Shown here: one piece after another, positions 31,684-64,000 of the stretch
Position numbering within the stretch: the stretch's first letter is position 1
How the letters are laid out: each line of letters begins with the position of its first letter
NCBI GenBank assembly: GCA_030867875.1
Contig: JAOWCC010000577.1
Span: 147,180,344-147,244,343, forward strand
Origin: Actinernus sp. WN-2022
Taxonomy: Eukaryota; Cnidaria; Anthozoa; Actiniaria; Actinernidae
Direction: 5' to 3'
DNA: 64,000 nucleotides
Notes under the pieces: generated by a model
What the model was told of the DNA's origin: nothing
Database searches by the model: none
Seen by the model: the letters and a program-made list of their open reading frames with translations, nothing else
Program-made: the position numbers and the translations under genes

Positions 31684-33191
31684 CAAGAGCCCATCTGGGC
31701 TTTCACTCGGGCCACATGAGATTGAAGATGTAATACACTTTCATTTGAAATCCTCTTAGTAATAACCAAAGGGAAGAATTATTAGCTGAATTTAGCAGTC
31801 TTTAGTGGCCGGTAGCGCGGTGACTTTCATTCTCTGCTCCTCTAGTATATATGTAATTTAATAGTTTTGTTTTTCTCGTATGTTGACCTTTTAATTTAAA
31901 CACTACTTATTCGTTTAACACACTGCATTTGAGTAGGCATATATTCATTGTTTTGAACCCGAGAATTAACCGTACTACCGTACTTCATGGTCCCTTTCTT
32001 TAGTAGTGAGTTGTCGGTCAGGTGATTGTAAACTCTCGTCATTTAGCATAGAAAATGTATTCTGATGAATAGGGATCGGGTTGTCATGTACGAAAGATGG
32101 CTCTTGAACAAACTGATAAGCTTCAGTAGGTTGGGTAGTCTCGGCGGAACATTGAGACCTTGGTCCTTTATATTGCGGGCTAACAAATTTATCCTCGTGA
32201 ATAATCTAAAGAATTCCGTCTCTTCCGGTTTGAATTTGACTCATGTGTATGTTGCTTTTGGAGTTTCAAGGATATGTTGATCCAAAACTAGAGGCACTTG
32301 GGGTTTTTCATTGACTTGTGAACTTGCAGGCTCTGTAATTTGTTTTGTTTTCTTAGTATAATATAAAGTGTTGAACATGTTCATGTTCTCAAGCATGTCG
32401 CGCGTGACCTCTGTTTCTTCATTCATTAAGTTGTCTACTTTCATCTGTAATCTGGGAAACTCAATCTTTGCCCATGCCTTGGCACATAACTATTCCTGTT
32501 GTAAGTAGACGTGGATGATTATAAGTAAAATCCTTCGACAGCTTGTACCGTTTCCGCTAGGTCAATATCCTCGCTGGAACGAAATAACTTGATCTCAATA
32601 CTCTCTGATCCAACTTACGGTAAATTTAAATCTCTGACAGTTTTTAAGAGACTCGTAATATTGGTCTTGAAGTGCCTTCACCCAAAATAATACGTTTTCC
32701 TCGGATGTTTTAAATGCAGCACAGCGAGCCGATGGCTTATAGATTCCAATATCTATTTCTTCGAATTTTAGCTTTCCGGATCCTGGCCCCAGTTCACTGG
32801 CTTCAGGTCGTCGTACGTGTCGTATCACTGGCCATCTGGGTAAAAAACGCGGTCCTTCGGCTCCGTCAATAGCGCCAGTTGAAATATCCTAAGCCTGTTG
32901 GAAGGCTTTCGCACGAGTGAAGTTAAATAAAACATTAAAAGTGGCTTACATTTGAGAGATGAGACCCCAAACTAGAGAGAAAGTTCCTCGCGGGTCTTCC
33001 GCCATCTTGCTTTACTGTATTAAATTATGTAAATAAATTAACCTGGCGATTGTTGCGTGACCAGCACAGTGCAATCTGATTGGTGTGAATTTGACCTTTA
33101 ACGCATGCGCAGAAATTTTGCGACACCCAACAAAAAATAAATAAATAACGACTTGCATTTTAAGACTCGGTGCTGCCACAGGCAGCCCGAG
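31684..33191 (-). mobile_element. Terminal-hairpin element, copy 3 (minus strand)
   Basis: Complete from one hairpin end to the other in reverse orientation, flanked by TAATAA on both sides (TTATTA on the element strand). On the minus strand, 32595-32828 gives [20 protein letters not shown] and on to KNCQRFKFTVSWI, better preserved than copy 1, and 32241-32444 gives [20 protein letters not shown]. It lacks the coiled-coil insert of copy 1 and is inserted just after the end of the Penelope-like pseudogene. Confidence 0.78.
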
Positions 33192-33294
33192 TAATAAGCG
33201 TGTTCCGTCAGTCTAGCTAGCTTACGTCATTTCCTTTTACCTCTCATATTGTGTAATCACTTTTTATATTTTTGCTTACCATTGTGAAATATTA

Positions 33295-33395
33295 TTCACT
33301 TGTAAGATCTACCTGAAGAAGGCTGGTTTGGCCAGCCGAAATATTGTTAACTCTTCAATATATATATACGTAGTTCGATCAGCTTTTCTGTAGTC
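33295..33395 (+). ncRNA. Second hammerhead-like motif
   Basis: CTGAAGA, then a GGCTGG/CCAGCC stem, then GAAA at 33312-33350; this fits the CUGANGA-stem II-GAAA core exactly. After GAAA, TATTG can pair with CAATA (stem III), and CTAC before the core can pair with GTAG after it (stem I). It lies on the same strand as the Penelope-like remnant about 1.6 kb upstream. An AT repeat sits where the cleavage site should be, so activity is uncertain. Confidence 0.45.
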
Positions 33396-34385
33396 CGGCC
33401 TTGGACTTGTTCATTTATTATTCTCAAACATTATTCTCTCCCTGGTTCAGGGATCAAATTTCGGGTAAAAACTGTTTTCCTTATTTCAGCACAGCCGAGT
33501 ACGGTAACTAGTACGCCAAGTTTCTCTCGATAATAGATGTAGTCATTCCTTAATCATAAGTGGTTTGTGTGCAGTAAAACGTGTTAGACCACGAAATCAG
33601 TAAATCGAAAAACCCGGCTCCGAGTTTAACAGAAACTGAGGATAATGAGTGGATATGGTTAAAGTTAAAGACTTACCTTTTTCAGCTTAGTAAAGATGAC
33701 TACAATGTTTCGGAAACGAGTTTATTATAAAGGCGAAGATATGCAAAATAGGTCACGTGACTTTTTGTACTTTTAATATTTGCTTATCTTTACATGTAGT
33801 CATGTTTTCTAAGCGTTAGTCTAAAACACTGCTGGAAGAGGAATGTTTTAGTATGGTTACTTTTTATTCATATGTTGTACTCGCAACCGCATTTCACTTG
33901 CAAGGGCGTATATCTAGCCTATATATAGGACCGTAGGCCTGGGCCTACACATTCTACAGCCTACTTGTCTTAAGAGTGAATGTTGGGCTTGAGGAGCTGT
34001 CGAAATACACAAAACATGACCTGAAAGCGCAGCAGAAGGCATTTGCGGAAGTCTAAATCTAAAAATTTCCCGGGGAAGCATGCTCCCGGATCCCTCAAGA
34101 AGCGACCCTTACGGAGCGGTTGTTTGGGCCTACAAATTTTAAAAACCTGGCTATGCCACTGACTTGTACGACTTGTACTATTTTCTCTAACTATGACGTC
34201 ATCGATCATGTGATACGACAATCAATTAGTATTGTGGGGTGAATATATTTTATTTAACACTGTTCTTCCTGTTAGAAACATTTACTTACGGTAAATCTAT
34301 TTTCCGTTAAATGAACCAGGCCTTAACATGCTTTAGTTTGATTCGTCAAACTAAGTACACATTTATAAAGTAATACAGATTATTC

Positions 34386-35590
34386 AGGATATTGACCCAC
34401 GGCAGTTCGCACGCAAGGGACACTACTATTCATGCACTAATTTACCTACTGCAAGCAAACTATGAAGCTGCAGTGGACACTGGAAATAATTATGCTCGTA
34501 TATTTTTTGCTGATTTCTCCTGGGAGTTTGACATGATTGATCATAACATTCTCCTTGAAGAACTGAACATACTGGGAGTTGACCCCACTTTGCAATTGAC
34601 TTAATGGATTAGATCCTTCCTAAAAAACAGAACCCAAGCTGTCCCTGTTGGCAACTCCCTCTCCGTCTGGAGACATACTTATGGTGGAGTTCCCCAGGCC
34701 GAAAAAGCTCAGTTGAGTAACACTTTTTGCCATAATGATAAAGTACTGGTATCTTATATTAGATCTAACTACATGACACTATACTGTTGTTGAGATAATC
34801 CCTAGGAACTCTATTAGTATTTTAAACTTTGCAGTAAGAGATACTCATAGTTTTTGTATAGATCATAAAATGAAACTAAATCCTAAAAAATGCAAGGAAA
34901 TGATTGTTAACTTTATGCATAATCCGAACAAAGTTTTGCCATCGACCTATATATATCGATAATCAGCATACTACCTAAAAGTTGCTAGGTGTTATTATTA
35001 GTGACGACCTGAAGTGGAATATAATATAGCCATGTAGATTATATTATCACCAGAGCCCACTCTAAAAGGCTATATCAAGAGACCATCACCATAAGTGATG
35101 GTCTCTTGGCTATATACATCGAGAGTCCTTAAAGTGCTATTGAAGCGAAATTTCATCATTAAAATGAAGATCTTACTTGAAAGTCCTTTCGAAATGAGTA
35201 GGAACAGCATTTTTTGTTTGTCAATATCTCATCTCATTCCAGGCTCCTTCAATGAGGAAATAATTTTCCTAATTTCTCCTTTGCCAAACACATTTTTTCT
35301 ACTGTTGGCATATCAGAATGTTTGGAACAGTGTAGGCATTAAGATTGTATACCCATCTAGTAATTATAGAGAAGCTCTGGCAATAGCTGATATTGGCACT
35401 CTATCAAGTAGAAGGGAGTCCCTCTGCCATGCAGAACTTTGTTTCGTCTATGAGGAACCGCTCTGATCATCCATTAACGTTTTAATGCCCTAAGGCGGAC
35501 CTATATATAACTTAAGATCAGGGCGTGAGAAGCTGGTAATAAGATTTAGGCGATTTAGGACCAAAAGAACACAAGACTTAACTTTTATCG
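34386..35590 (+). pseudogene. Decayed non-LTR (LINE) reverse transcriptase remnant
   Basis: Successive frames give NYARIFFADFSWEFDMIDHN (RT motif A, FxDFSxxFD), ILLEELNILGVDP, WIRSFLKNRTQAVPVGNS, GGVPQ, KMKLNPKKCKEMIVNF, LLGVIISDDLKWN and, further on, REALAIADIGTLSSRRESLC, a typical LINE C-terminal tail. Stops and frameshifts separate the pieces, the YxDD catalytic motif was not found, and 35095-35320 looks rearranged. No intact product is possible. Confidence 0.8.
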
Positions 35591-35809
35591 GGGGTAGAAG
35601 CAGAATATTTTCACTCTAAAAATTCCGTATTCCTCTGCTCTCCTGAGGTAAATATTCCCATTCCCTACTAATTTTATTTTGGATATTCCTTATTCTTTTT
35701 AATTTTCATTGAAATATTCCGTATTCAGTATATTTTTCAGGCAAATATTCAATATTCCTCAGTTTTCAACCACGATATTCAATATTCAATATTCCGCTTC
35801 TACCCCCGA
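35588..35809. mobile_element. 222-bp MITE with 7-bp target duplication
   Basis: Ends TCGGGGGTAGAAGC and inverse, with ACTTTTA at 35581-35587 and 35810-35816. The interior is made of AATATTC / TATTCC words. It is inserted at the 3' end of the LINE remnant. Confidence 0.8.
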
Positions 35810-35882
35810 ACTTTTAGGTATTAATCATTATTAGTAATGTGATAGTAGTGTATTCTGCATCTGTCACAGTATCGCATATTTA

Positions 35883-36042
35883 CTGGTTATTTCATGGTTT
35901 TCTATGGAATACGGGCGAATATTTCACGAGAAATTTGTATTATTTAGTATACAACGAGCCTTTAGGCGAGTTGTATACCAAAGTAATATGAATTTAGAGT
36001 TAAATTTTCGCCAGTATTCCATAGAAAACCATGAAATAACCA
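35883..36042. mobile_element. Palindromic MITE (CTGGTTATTTCATGG family)
   Basis: Arms TGGTTATTTCATGGTTTTCT and ATGGAATACGGGCGAA mirrored at 36008-36042. Fragments of the same word recur at 36258-36325 (ATGAAATACCGC and ATAGAAAACCCATG). Confidence 0.75.
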
Positions 36043-36461
36043 TATTATCCTATAAATAACAAATTTACAAAAAGATTTATCACGAAAACAAAGTAACTTA
36101 CCGGACGATAGACTGCAAATTTTCTTGCCGGAAAACACAAATTTCGAGTGGCGGCCGCGCACGTTTGCAGACTAATTATGTATTCAAAATGGTGAATTCT
36201 TATTGGCTGATAAAGAAATGGCGCGAAATGTCCTGCATTTTGATTGGCCTTGACCTAGCCATGAAATACCGCTCTGTATTTCATAGAAAACCCATGAAAT
36301 ACCGCCCTGTATTCCATAGTAAAGCTGAGCTCTGATTGGCTGAAATATAATATTTATAGGATAATGATATATATTGTTATATAGTTATTACATAGTTATA
36401 TTCATACTTGTATTATCACTTGTTAATTCAGTTTTATTCTGCAATAGAGTGCAAGAAACAG

Positions 36462-36498
<37 letters not shown>
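36462..36498. repeat. (TTA)n microsatellite
   Basis: About 12 uninterrupted ATT units. The poly-Ile frame it creates is not a gene. Confidence 0.95.
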
Positions 36499-36499
<1 letters not shown>

Positions 36500-38688
36500 A
36501 GGACGATATGTATATGTACATATATTAATAAAAATAGTGAAATAAAATATTGTAATTATTTAAATATGGAAAATAGTAGGAATATAGTGATATGTTATAT
36601 AGAAATAGAAGTATGTAATGATATAGAATTAGATGTGTAATGCGTGACATTTCGACTCTGTGCGTGTGTGTATCTGAAATGGCGGCTTTTGTACTTGCGG
36701 AAGACCGCGGAAGACTGATGGCTAAAGTGTGATATCAGACATCAGTGACTGGTCGAAGTTCCAAAAATTAAATATACCACCTTTCTTCTCTGATTTAAAA
36801 CACTCACATATTAATGTAACTACAAAGAACTAGACATTTGATTCAGTAAAATCGAATAATTAATTATATAAAGAAATTTTGGAAGGCACTGATTACTGCT
36901 TAATAATTTAATTCAATAATAAAGGGAACTGAATTTATCTTAATGCTAAAGTAGATCTCGTGTTTTGCTGCTATCAAGTAACAAAGTACAAAGGATAAGA
37001 AATAAAGCTTAACTTATAGATATCACAGGGTTCTGAACATTAGACATTTTAAAACAACCAGAATGCTAAAATACTTTGTGAAAAGTCTTTTTCCGCTTGG
37101 CTCAATGTAGTTCCATTTCAGATCACGTGACCATCCCTTGTGTATTGCTTCTTTTATTTCTGGTTAACGCATGAGGAGATACATTGATATGGAAATACTT
37201 CGGACAAAGAATATTATTCCCGAAAGATTGGAAATGGGACAACACTGACGATGTTGCGCACGCAACTAGAACAATGCACATAAGAGACTGGCGGGTCACA
37301 CAGACTATTTGGCGGGCCACATCTATTGTTCTCTGATGCGTCAAAGTCGTCAAAGTGGGCTATTTATAGATGAACATTTTCATTCAACGGTAATTGTGCG
37401 TAGAACGTAAAAGAACCACTTCCCTGTATTGACTTGATGATAAACTGGTCTCCGTTAAGGAAAATGAAAAGGTTTTCAGACTTTATCAACCATAAACACA
37501 TATTGATCATATCAATCTTGATTTCCCGCTAATGGACACGTGGTGTGTCAGAATTTTCACAGAATTTTCCGGCGTAACTAGAACTGAATGAGGCGTGGTT
37601 TGACCGCTCTTAGGCCTAGGGCAGAGAACCAGAAATTCAGTGGTGCGTGTACGTGGAAGTGATATGATGTCATTTCATGAATATCTCATGTTTGTTTACA
37701 AGTCGTATATTTTAAAATTCTTTATTCAATAAATAGAAATTGCACGGTAACCGCCACGGGTCACATAAAATGTTTAGAACTAGGCCGCCTAGTGACACCG
37801 AGGGCCGCATTGATTTATTTCTAATTAGCGTCAGTGTACTTTTCTAGAAATTCGATTCTCAATTAATCATCTTCCTGATTATTTATTTATTTATTGTTTT
37901 TGGACGCAATCTGTTTTACCATCAAATTACGTGTTTCGGTCTTTGGGTTTCATCTTTTTAAAGGTGTTTTTTTATACATACGTGTATGATCTTACAAATA
38001 TCAGTCTCGCCGCCCCATAGTAGTTCCCAAGTTGCTATTTCACAACAATTCGCATGACTAACAGTTTATCATGGCGTGACACATGAAATCCTAACCCGGA
38101 TACGATTTTTGGCAATTATTTTTTCAGCCGTACTCAAATATTGGATAAGGAAGGAATATCGACATAAAAGTCTAGAAGCTCCATATTCTAATCGTACCAT
38201 AAAAAATATGCCTTTATACCAGCTGCAGCTATTTTTATTGTCTTTCGTTCTTAAAAAAAAACTGTTTCGTTTTAACGTACTTTTCTGACCATTACCCACA
38301 ATGCCGTGGTGTATTATTTAAAGTGACGTCATCGGAATGTAGGCTTGGCTTACCCAGGATGCAGTGCACGCTGAGGCGGCCATCTTCCCGAACCTTTGGA
38401 GCACCTAACGCATTGTTGTTGTACACGAATACAAGCCAAAGATTGGCCAGAATTATTAAGCGTTTATTGGACTAAGGGGAACTTTCAAGGCCGTCAGCTT
38501 CAAAGGAGAACAGTAACCCCAGGATATTATCCAGATTGCGTGGTAGTTGTGGAATCTCTCGATGAGGTTTGAAGTTGTGATGTGTGGTGGGTCCGGAGGA
38601 AGAGAACCCGTCTAAAGAATGCGTACTATATATCTGCTTGTCCGCCCTGCAGTATGAGTCTGTAATTACTCCGTGGACAAAAGACGAT
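36500..38688. other. Intergenic region and MRCK 5' flank
   Basis: No exon or repeat was recognised in 36500-38320. From about 38320 the sequence becomes less AT-rich up to the MRCK start codon and probably holds the promoter and 5' UTR (it includes GTGACGTCA at 38323-38331, a CRE-like word). No TATA box or intron in the leader was identified with confidence. Confidence 0.45.
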
Positions 38689-59417
<20,729 letters not shown>

Positions 59418-59841
59418 GTAATAATCTAGAGCGGTGACATCATGAACACTTTATCTTCACTGTAAACCCTGTATTTGCAGTCTGTTTCTTTTTGTTCTGT
59501 CACTATAAAAAAATTATCAGGCAAGTTTTGTGTAATAAACAGAAACCAATGAAATAATTTAAGAAGATATGCAGAAACATTACTATTAATATTGCATGTA
59601 GCATGTCTAAACTCCTCCTCCAGGGAGTTGGTTTGAGATAAAAGTCATTAATAAAATTAATTGTAAAATAGTAAAAGTTCCAGCAAACACACAGAGAAAG
59701 TATGATTTAATTGGACTCATACGTGCTATACATGCTGAGCACTATTTTACAAAGAAGCAAAGGAAACTTGGCACTTAGTATGAGTTTGCCAAATTGTTTA
59801 TAGAATGGACAGAGTTAGTTGAAGTTCACCTATATTCTATA

Positions 59842-62800
59842 TGTGACCCTCCATGCGAAAACCCGGCTTAACGAAACTGGCATTTGAATGGATTTCAACG
59901 CATTCTCAATGCATTGCAATGCATCGGAAATGTTTCTCAACGCATTGTCAACTTTTCACAACGATCTTAAAGGGATACCCGAGTGAAAAACACATTTGGG
60001 CTCAAAAGCATCTTTCAGATGTACTTTGTTCAGAAAATGTATTAAAATTTGATAAAACTTTTTCAGAGTTGAGAACGAGCCCCTCAAAGTAGGCCCTGCG
60101 AAGACATGGGCGGCGCCATTTTGTTTACATTAATTCCTGTGACGATTCCTGTGACGTTTCATTACGTCACTTCGTCCCCCGGAGTCTTGCGGCCAACTTG
60201 TAGCGACTTGTTTTCTTTGTAGAATTTTCACACGCTCGGAATTAGAGTAGATTTTCGTCGAAACGGCAGAGCAATTTCGTACTAGAACAAAAATATGATG
60301 AAGACGATATTGTGAGAGAAGTTAAGAAGACTGGGAGGACGAAGAAAAGCATGTGGAAGGCGAGAATATCAACGAACAACAAAGGCGACTACCGAGCTAG
60401 TGCTATAAAGATTTGCTGTGTGTTTTTGTATGGAACTTGTCAGCCTTAAACACAAGACTAAAGGTAGATTATTACAATATTGATATCGGCATAGCAATCG
60501 AAACTTGTTTAATTTGACCCAGAGAGGTAATCAGGGTGTAGCAAGCCACATAATTTTAATTTCGTTTACCTATAACTGATGAGTTGGGAAACAGCGCGCG
60601 CACGCCAAGTTCTAACAAACATGCCGGGCTTGATCGCGCCAATGCTTTCACACAATTTAATAAGGGAATGGAATTATTTTTGCAATATAATTGCTCCGAG
60701 TGTCTCGTTCTTGTGTCATTGCATATATTCTGCTATGTTGGGCTAGTTATGATCGGTTTTTAACTTTTCAGGTGTTTCGTTTCAGTTGCACAAAGCCAAG
60801 CAGTCAGTACAGATCAAACCGGATAACTTGCAAATTATATAGCTCCAATAATACATAAGTTTCGAAAGCAATGCCAATATCAATATTGTCATAATCTACC
60901 TTAGTCTTGCGTTTAAGGCTGACAAGTTCCATACAAAAACACACAGCGAATCTTTACATCATAGCACAACACCAGTTTTGCACTAGCTCGGTAGTTGCCT
61001 TTGTTGTTCGTTGATATTCTCGCCTTCCACATGCTTTTCTTCGTCCTCCCAGTCTTCTGAACTTCTCTCACAATATCGTCTTCATCGTATTTTTGTTCTA
61101 GTACGAAATTGCTCTGCCGTATCGATGAAAATCTACTCTAATTCCGAGCGTGTGAAAATTCTACAAAGAAAACAAGTCGCTACAAGTTGGCCGCAAGACT
61201 CTGGGAGACGAAGTGACGTAATGAAACGTCACAGGAATCGTCACAGGAATTAATGTAAACAAAATGGCGGCGCCCATGTCTTCGCGGGGCCTACTTTGAG
61301 GGGCTTGTTGGCAACTCTGAAAAAGTTTTATCAAATTTTAATACATTTTCTGAACAAAGTACATCTGAAAGATGCTTTTGAGCCCAAATGTGTTTTTCAC
61401 TCGGGTATCCCTTTAAATAACGTTGAAATGCTTTCCTAAAGTTCTGGAATGCATTGTCAACGTTTCACAACAATCTGATAGAACATTGAAACACATTCGT
61501 AATGTTTGAGAATGCTTTGTCAACTTTCCACAACGATGTGATAAAACATTGAAACGCATTGGTAATGTCTGAGAATGCTTTGTCAACTTTCCATAACGAT
61601 CCGATAAAACGTTAATTTAGAATTCGTAATGTCTGACAACGTGCCTTTTTGTGATCACCTTTTCACATTGAACTGATAGAATGTTCAAAACCTTTCGCAT
61701 TCATATAAATGTTTATTTGTTTATTTAAGCTTCGTTTGGAAAACTGATTTAGCCGATCGTCAATCAAACGCGGTTTTCTCATGAGATTTGATTTTTTAAA
61801 ATATTCTCCCAAAGAAATTCACCCCCTAAATCGAAAGGTTTGCTGTGAGTTACTATCCTGGAATGTTGATAATGACCGTTCTTATTTGGTGCGCCGGATG
61901 TGTATCCACAACCTGACAAAGTGATTTTCCGTGACTGAATGGCATTCCACAAGACGTCAGAACGAGGAGAGCTCGTTTAACCCCCAGCAAATTTTACCAC
62001 ATTGTTAATAAAGTAGATGAATGAAATAAAACAATTGCTTTGAAAAATCATTTATTAGACAAAGGATATACCTACTTACTAGAATCGTAGTTATGCTAGA
62101 ATGCTGCCTTGTGTTTTCAAGAAACGCTATGAACTTGAATTGAATTCTCTCTGTCTGTCTGGATTTTGACACAACAACACTGAGTTTTATTGCATTGTAG
62201 TTCCTAAAGCACCACACAGCTTCTCAACTTTACCTTCAAAATGAAATGTTTACTAAAATAGATACTCTTGAGTTCTTTCTATTAATTTTAATCCATTTTC
62301 AAAGGTGCGGAAGTTACGTCTTTCAAATTGCCGCGGTGCATAATGTGTGAAGGTTTCCGCGAACTGATTTGAATATCCGATTAGCTTTGCATAATGTTTG
62401 CCGCTTTGAAAATTCGCTATAGACAAATTAAATGGAGTCTCTCAAATCTCTCAGATGTGAAGTTTTGGATTTGTTGACAATAAAAAAATATATTATAATT
62501 TGCCACGTGCCGTGACTCGTGAGATTACACAAACAACTTCTTTAGGTTTATACCCAAAGTATTCTGGATATGTGATCCACTTCTTGAATCTGAATATTTC
62601 TCCAGGATTCGTTGAATTTTAGTCTTTCAATAAGCAATTAAAGAACGAGACTCGAACCAATCAAACTTCACAAAATGTGACCTTTACGGAAGCATGATAT
62701 TAATTAAACACAAACTGGATTTACAATGCTTATCGAATGAATGGCAACGATTTGGTAATGATTTGGAATGCTTGCCAAATGTTCTACAACGCTTATCGAA

Positions 62801-63067
62801 TAAACGCCAACGATTTGCAAATGATTTGAAATGGTTGCCAAATGTTTTACAACGCTCATCTAATAAATGCCAACTGTTTTGAAATGATTTGGAATGGAGT
62901 ACAGATTCATTGTAATGTTTTAGAACGTTTTATGGACTCGTTGGTAACAATATCCAACGCATTGGGAATGTTATGAAATGCATTCCCAACGGTCAAAAAT
63001 GTATTAAAATGGAAAACTGACATCTCGCTGATTTACTTAAGCCAGGTTTCTGCATGGAGGGTCACAT
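59842..63067. mobile_element. Outer inverted-repeat element (3.2 kb) with subterminal repeats
   Basis: Ends ATGTGACCCTCCATGC then AAACCxGGCTTAA, inverted at 63030-63067; the extra outer TAT/ATA may be the target duplication. Both subterminal parts (59870-59960, 61418-61660 and 62720-62990) are degenerate tandem units of the type AATGCATTGTCAAC, CACAACGAT and AAATGTTCTACAACG. A foldback element is nested at 59971-61412. No coding seen. Confidence 0.75.
59971..61412. mobile_element. Foldback element with about 520-bp arms, TTAA-flanked
   Basis: Starts AGGGATACCCGAGTGAAAAA and ends with the inverse; TTAA at 59967-59970 and 61413-61416. The left arm (59971 to about 60490) is mirrored by about 60885-61412 with few differences; a 390-base spacer separates them. 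The arms contain GGCGGCGCCATTTTGTTTAC and CGTCACAGGAAT repeats. No intact ORF was seen, and the 80-codon frame at 61011 lies in the arm. Confidence 0.88.
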
Positions 63068-64000
63068 ATAAAAATAGTGCTAGTTGACTCGCAGATCTCC
63101 TATGGACCCTATGGAGATCTGTTACTTGTGATCTTGAAAGCTGTTGAATTACGAATACACTCTTGATTTGCTTATTCATAAAACTCTCAACTTACAGCCA
63201 ACTAAAACACTCAAAATATCTTCAGACTGCCTATTAGAATTACAAAAGAAATATATAGTTTGTTGAGTAGCAGTACAGTAGAAGTTACAGTTAATGCAAT
63301 AGAGTACTTAAAATATAATTACAATGAACATTAAGTATTAGATACAGAATAAGTAGCCATTCTTATATCGGATTTACAAACTCGAGCCATAGGCGAGAAT
63401 TTGTCAATCCGATAAAGCATGGACACAAATTCTGTATAATATTATGGCTTATCAAACATCTAGATGTATAGAGTTGTGTTTAATAGTTCTTTAATTTTTT
63501 TTTGTTTACGGTTTGTGCTCCTTGTTTGTGTTATCCATTTTTGTAAAATCAAATTGTAATACTGCAAAAAATAAATAAACAAAATCCCCTCCCCCCCCCA
63601 AAAAAAAGTTATTTTGGTAATACAACCTATTTCGGCATCGAAAATCGAAGCAAAAGTTTATGTAAATCAGGATGAAATCTGTGTCATATTTGATTTCCTT
63701 TGTTTTAACTTCATGAATAATTAATGAGCTTGATAATAAATAATGGAACATCCTAAGAACAATCAATTTTATTGGCTAAAAGACTTGAGCTCAGCATGCT
63801 CTATTAATTTTATGAGTTAGAGACTGGCATGCCAATACAGGTATTCACTGACTGTACGATGTACGAAAAATTATGAATACTGTGGAAGGCCGAATGCAGT
63901 ATGAAGAAATTGTGAGTTCATCATACAGATAGCAAGTGCCTGTATTTGTCAATAAAACACAAACATGAGTACACAGTATGTTGTGGTCACCAATAAAGCA
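63068..64000. other. MRCK intron, end of window
   Basis: AT-rich. GTTATTTTGGTAATACAACC and TATTTCGGC (63607-63640) followed by AAAAGTTTATGTAAATCAGG recur at 59020-59100, and AAGCATGGACACAAATTCTG (63416) recurs near 46865, so this is dispersed repeat. A 50-base hairpin lies at 63365-63411. No exon seen. Confidence 0.55.

Noticed and set aside
36374..36640. 88-codon frame with poly-Ile
   Set aside because: Created by the (TTA)n microsatellite in very AT-rich sequence.

Overview
This is eukaryotic, intron-rich, AT-leaning animal DNA. Two conserved metazoan protein-coding genes lie on the + strand, and almost everything else is transposon, satellite or degenerate repeat. The mix of repeats (Penelope-like elements with GIY-YIG nucleases, many TTAA-flanked inverted-repeat elements, a tRNA-derived SINE, a Ty3-type LTR element) and the long intron-rich gene structures suit a marine invertebrate, most plausibly an anthozoan cnidarian (coral or anemone). 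The species call is inference; the gene calls are read directly from the sequence.

Layout. (1) 1-2447: a satellite of about 118 bp, split by a TTAA-flanked element, and a 21-bp GC-rich minisatellite. (2) 2448-24979: eight spliced exons of a WAC homologue (WW domain-containing adaptor with coiled coil). They run from the WW domain to the stop codon, 476 codons in perfect phase; the 5' exon(s) lie upstream of the window or were not found. Its introns hold a Tc1-like element next to a Penelope-like element with a perfect 14-bp target duplication, two copies of an odd terminal-hairpin element, tandem repeats, a SINE and many MITEs. (3) 24980-38688: intergenic, with several inverted-repeat elements, a broken Penelope-like element interrupted by a 508-bp MITE, a third terminal-hairpin copy, a hammerhead-like motif and a decayed LINE reverse transcriptase. 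(4) 38689-59417 and on past the window: the first seven coding exons (251 codons) of an MRCK/CDC42BP kinase, from the N-terminal dimerisation region to the activation segment. The fourth intron carries a very young, internally deleted LTR retrotransposon whose single intact ORF joins Gag to the integrase C-terminal half. The fifth intron (10.8 kb) holds a Mutator-like element, a 13-copy array of a 202-bp satellite, and a 4.9-kb TTAA-flanked element. (5) 59418-64000: start of the next MRCK intron, with a 1.4-kb foldback element nested inside a 3.2-kb inverted-repeat element.

The two genes have unrelated jobs: WAC is a nuclear adaptor for H2B ubiquitination and mTORC1/autophagy control, MRCK is a Cdc42 effector kinase acting on actomyosin. 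Nothing suggests they are co-regulated. What ties the window together is repeated, precise insertion of transposons into introns and into each other. No CRISPR array, bacterial operon or intact autonomous transposase was seen.
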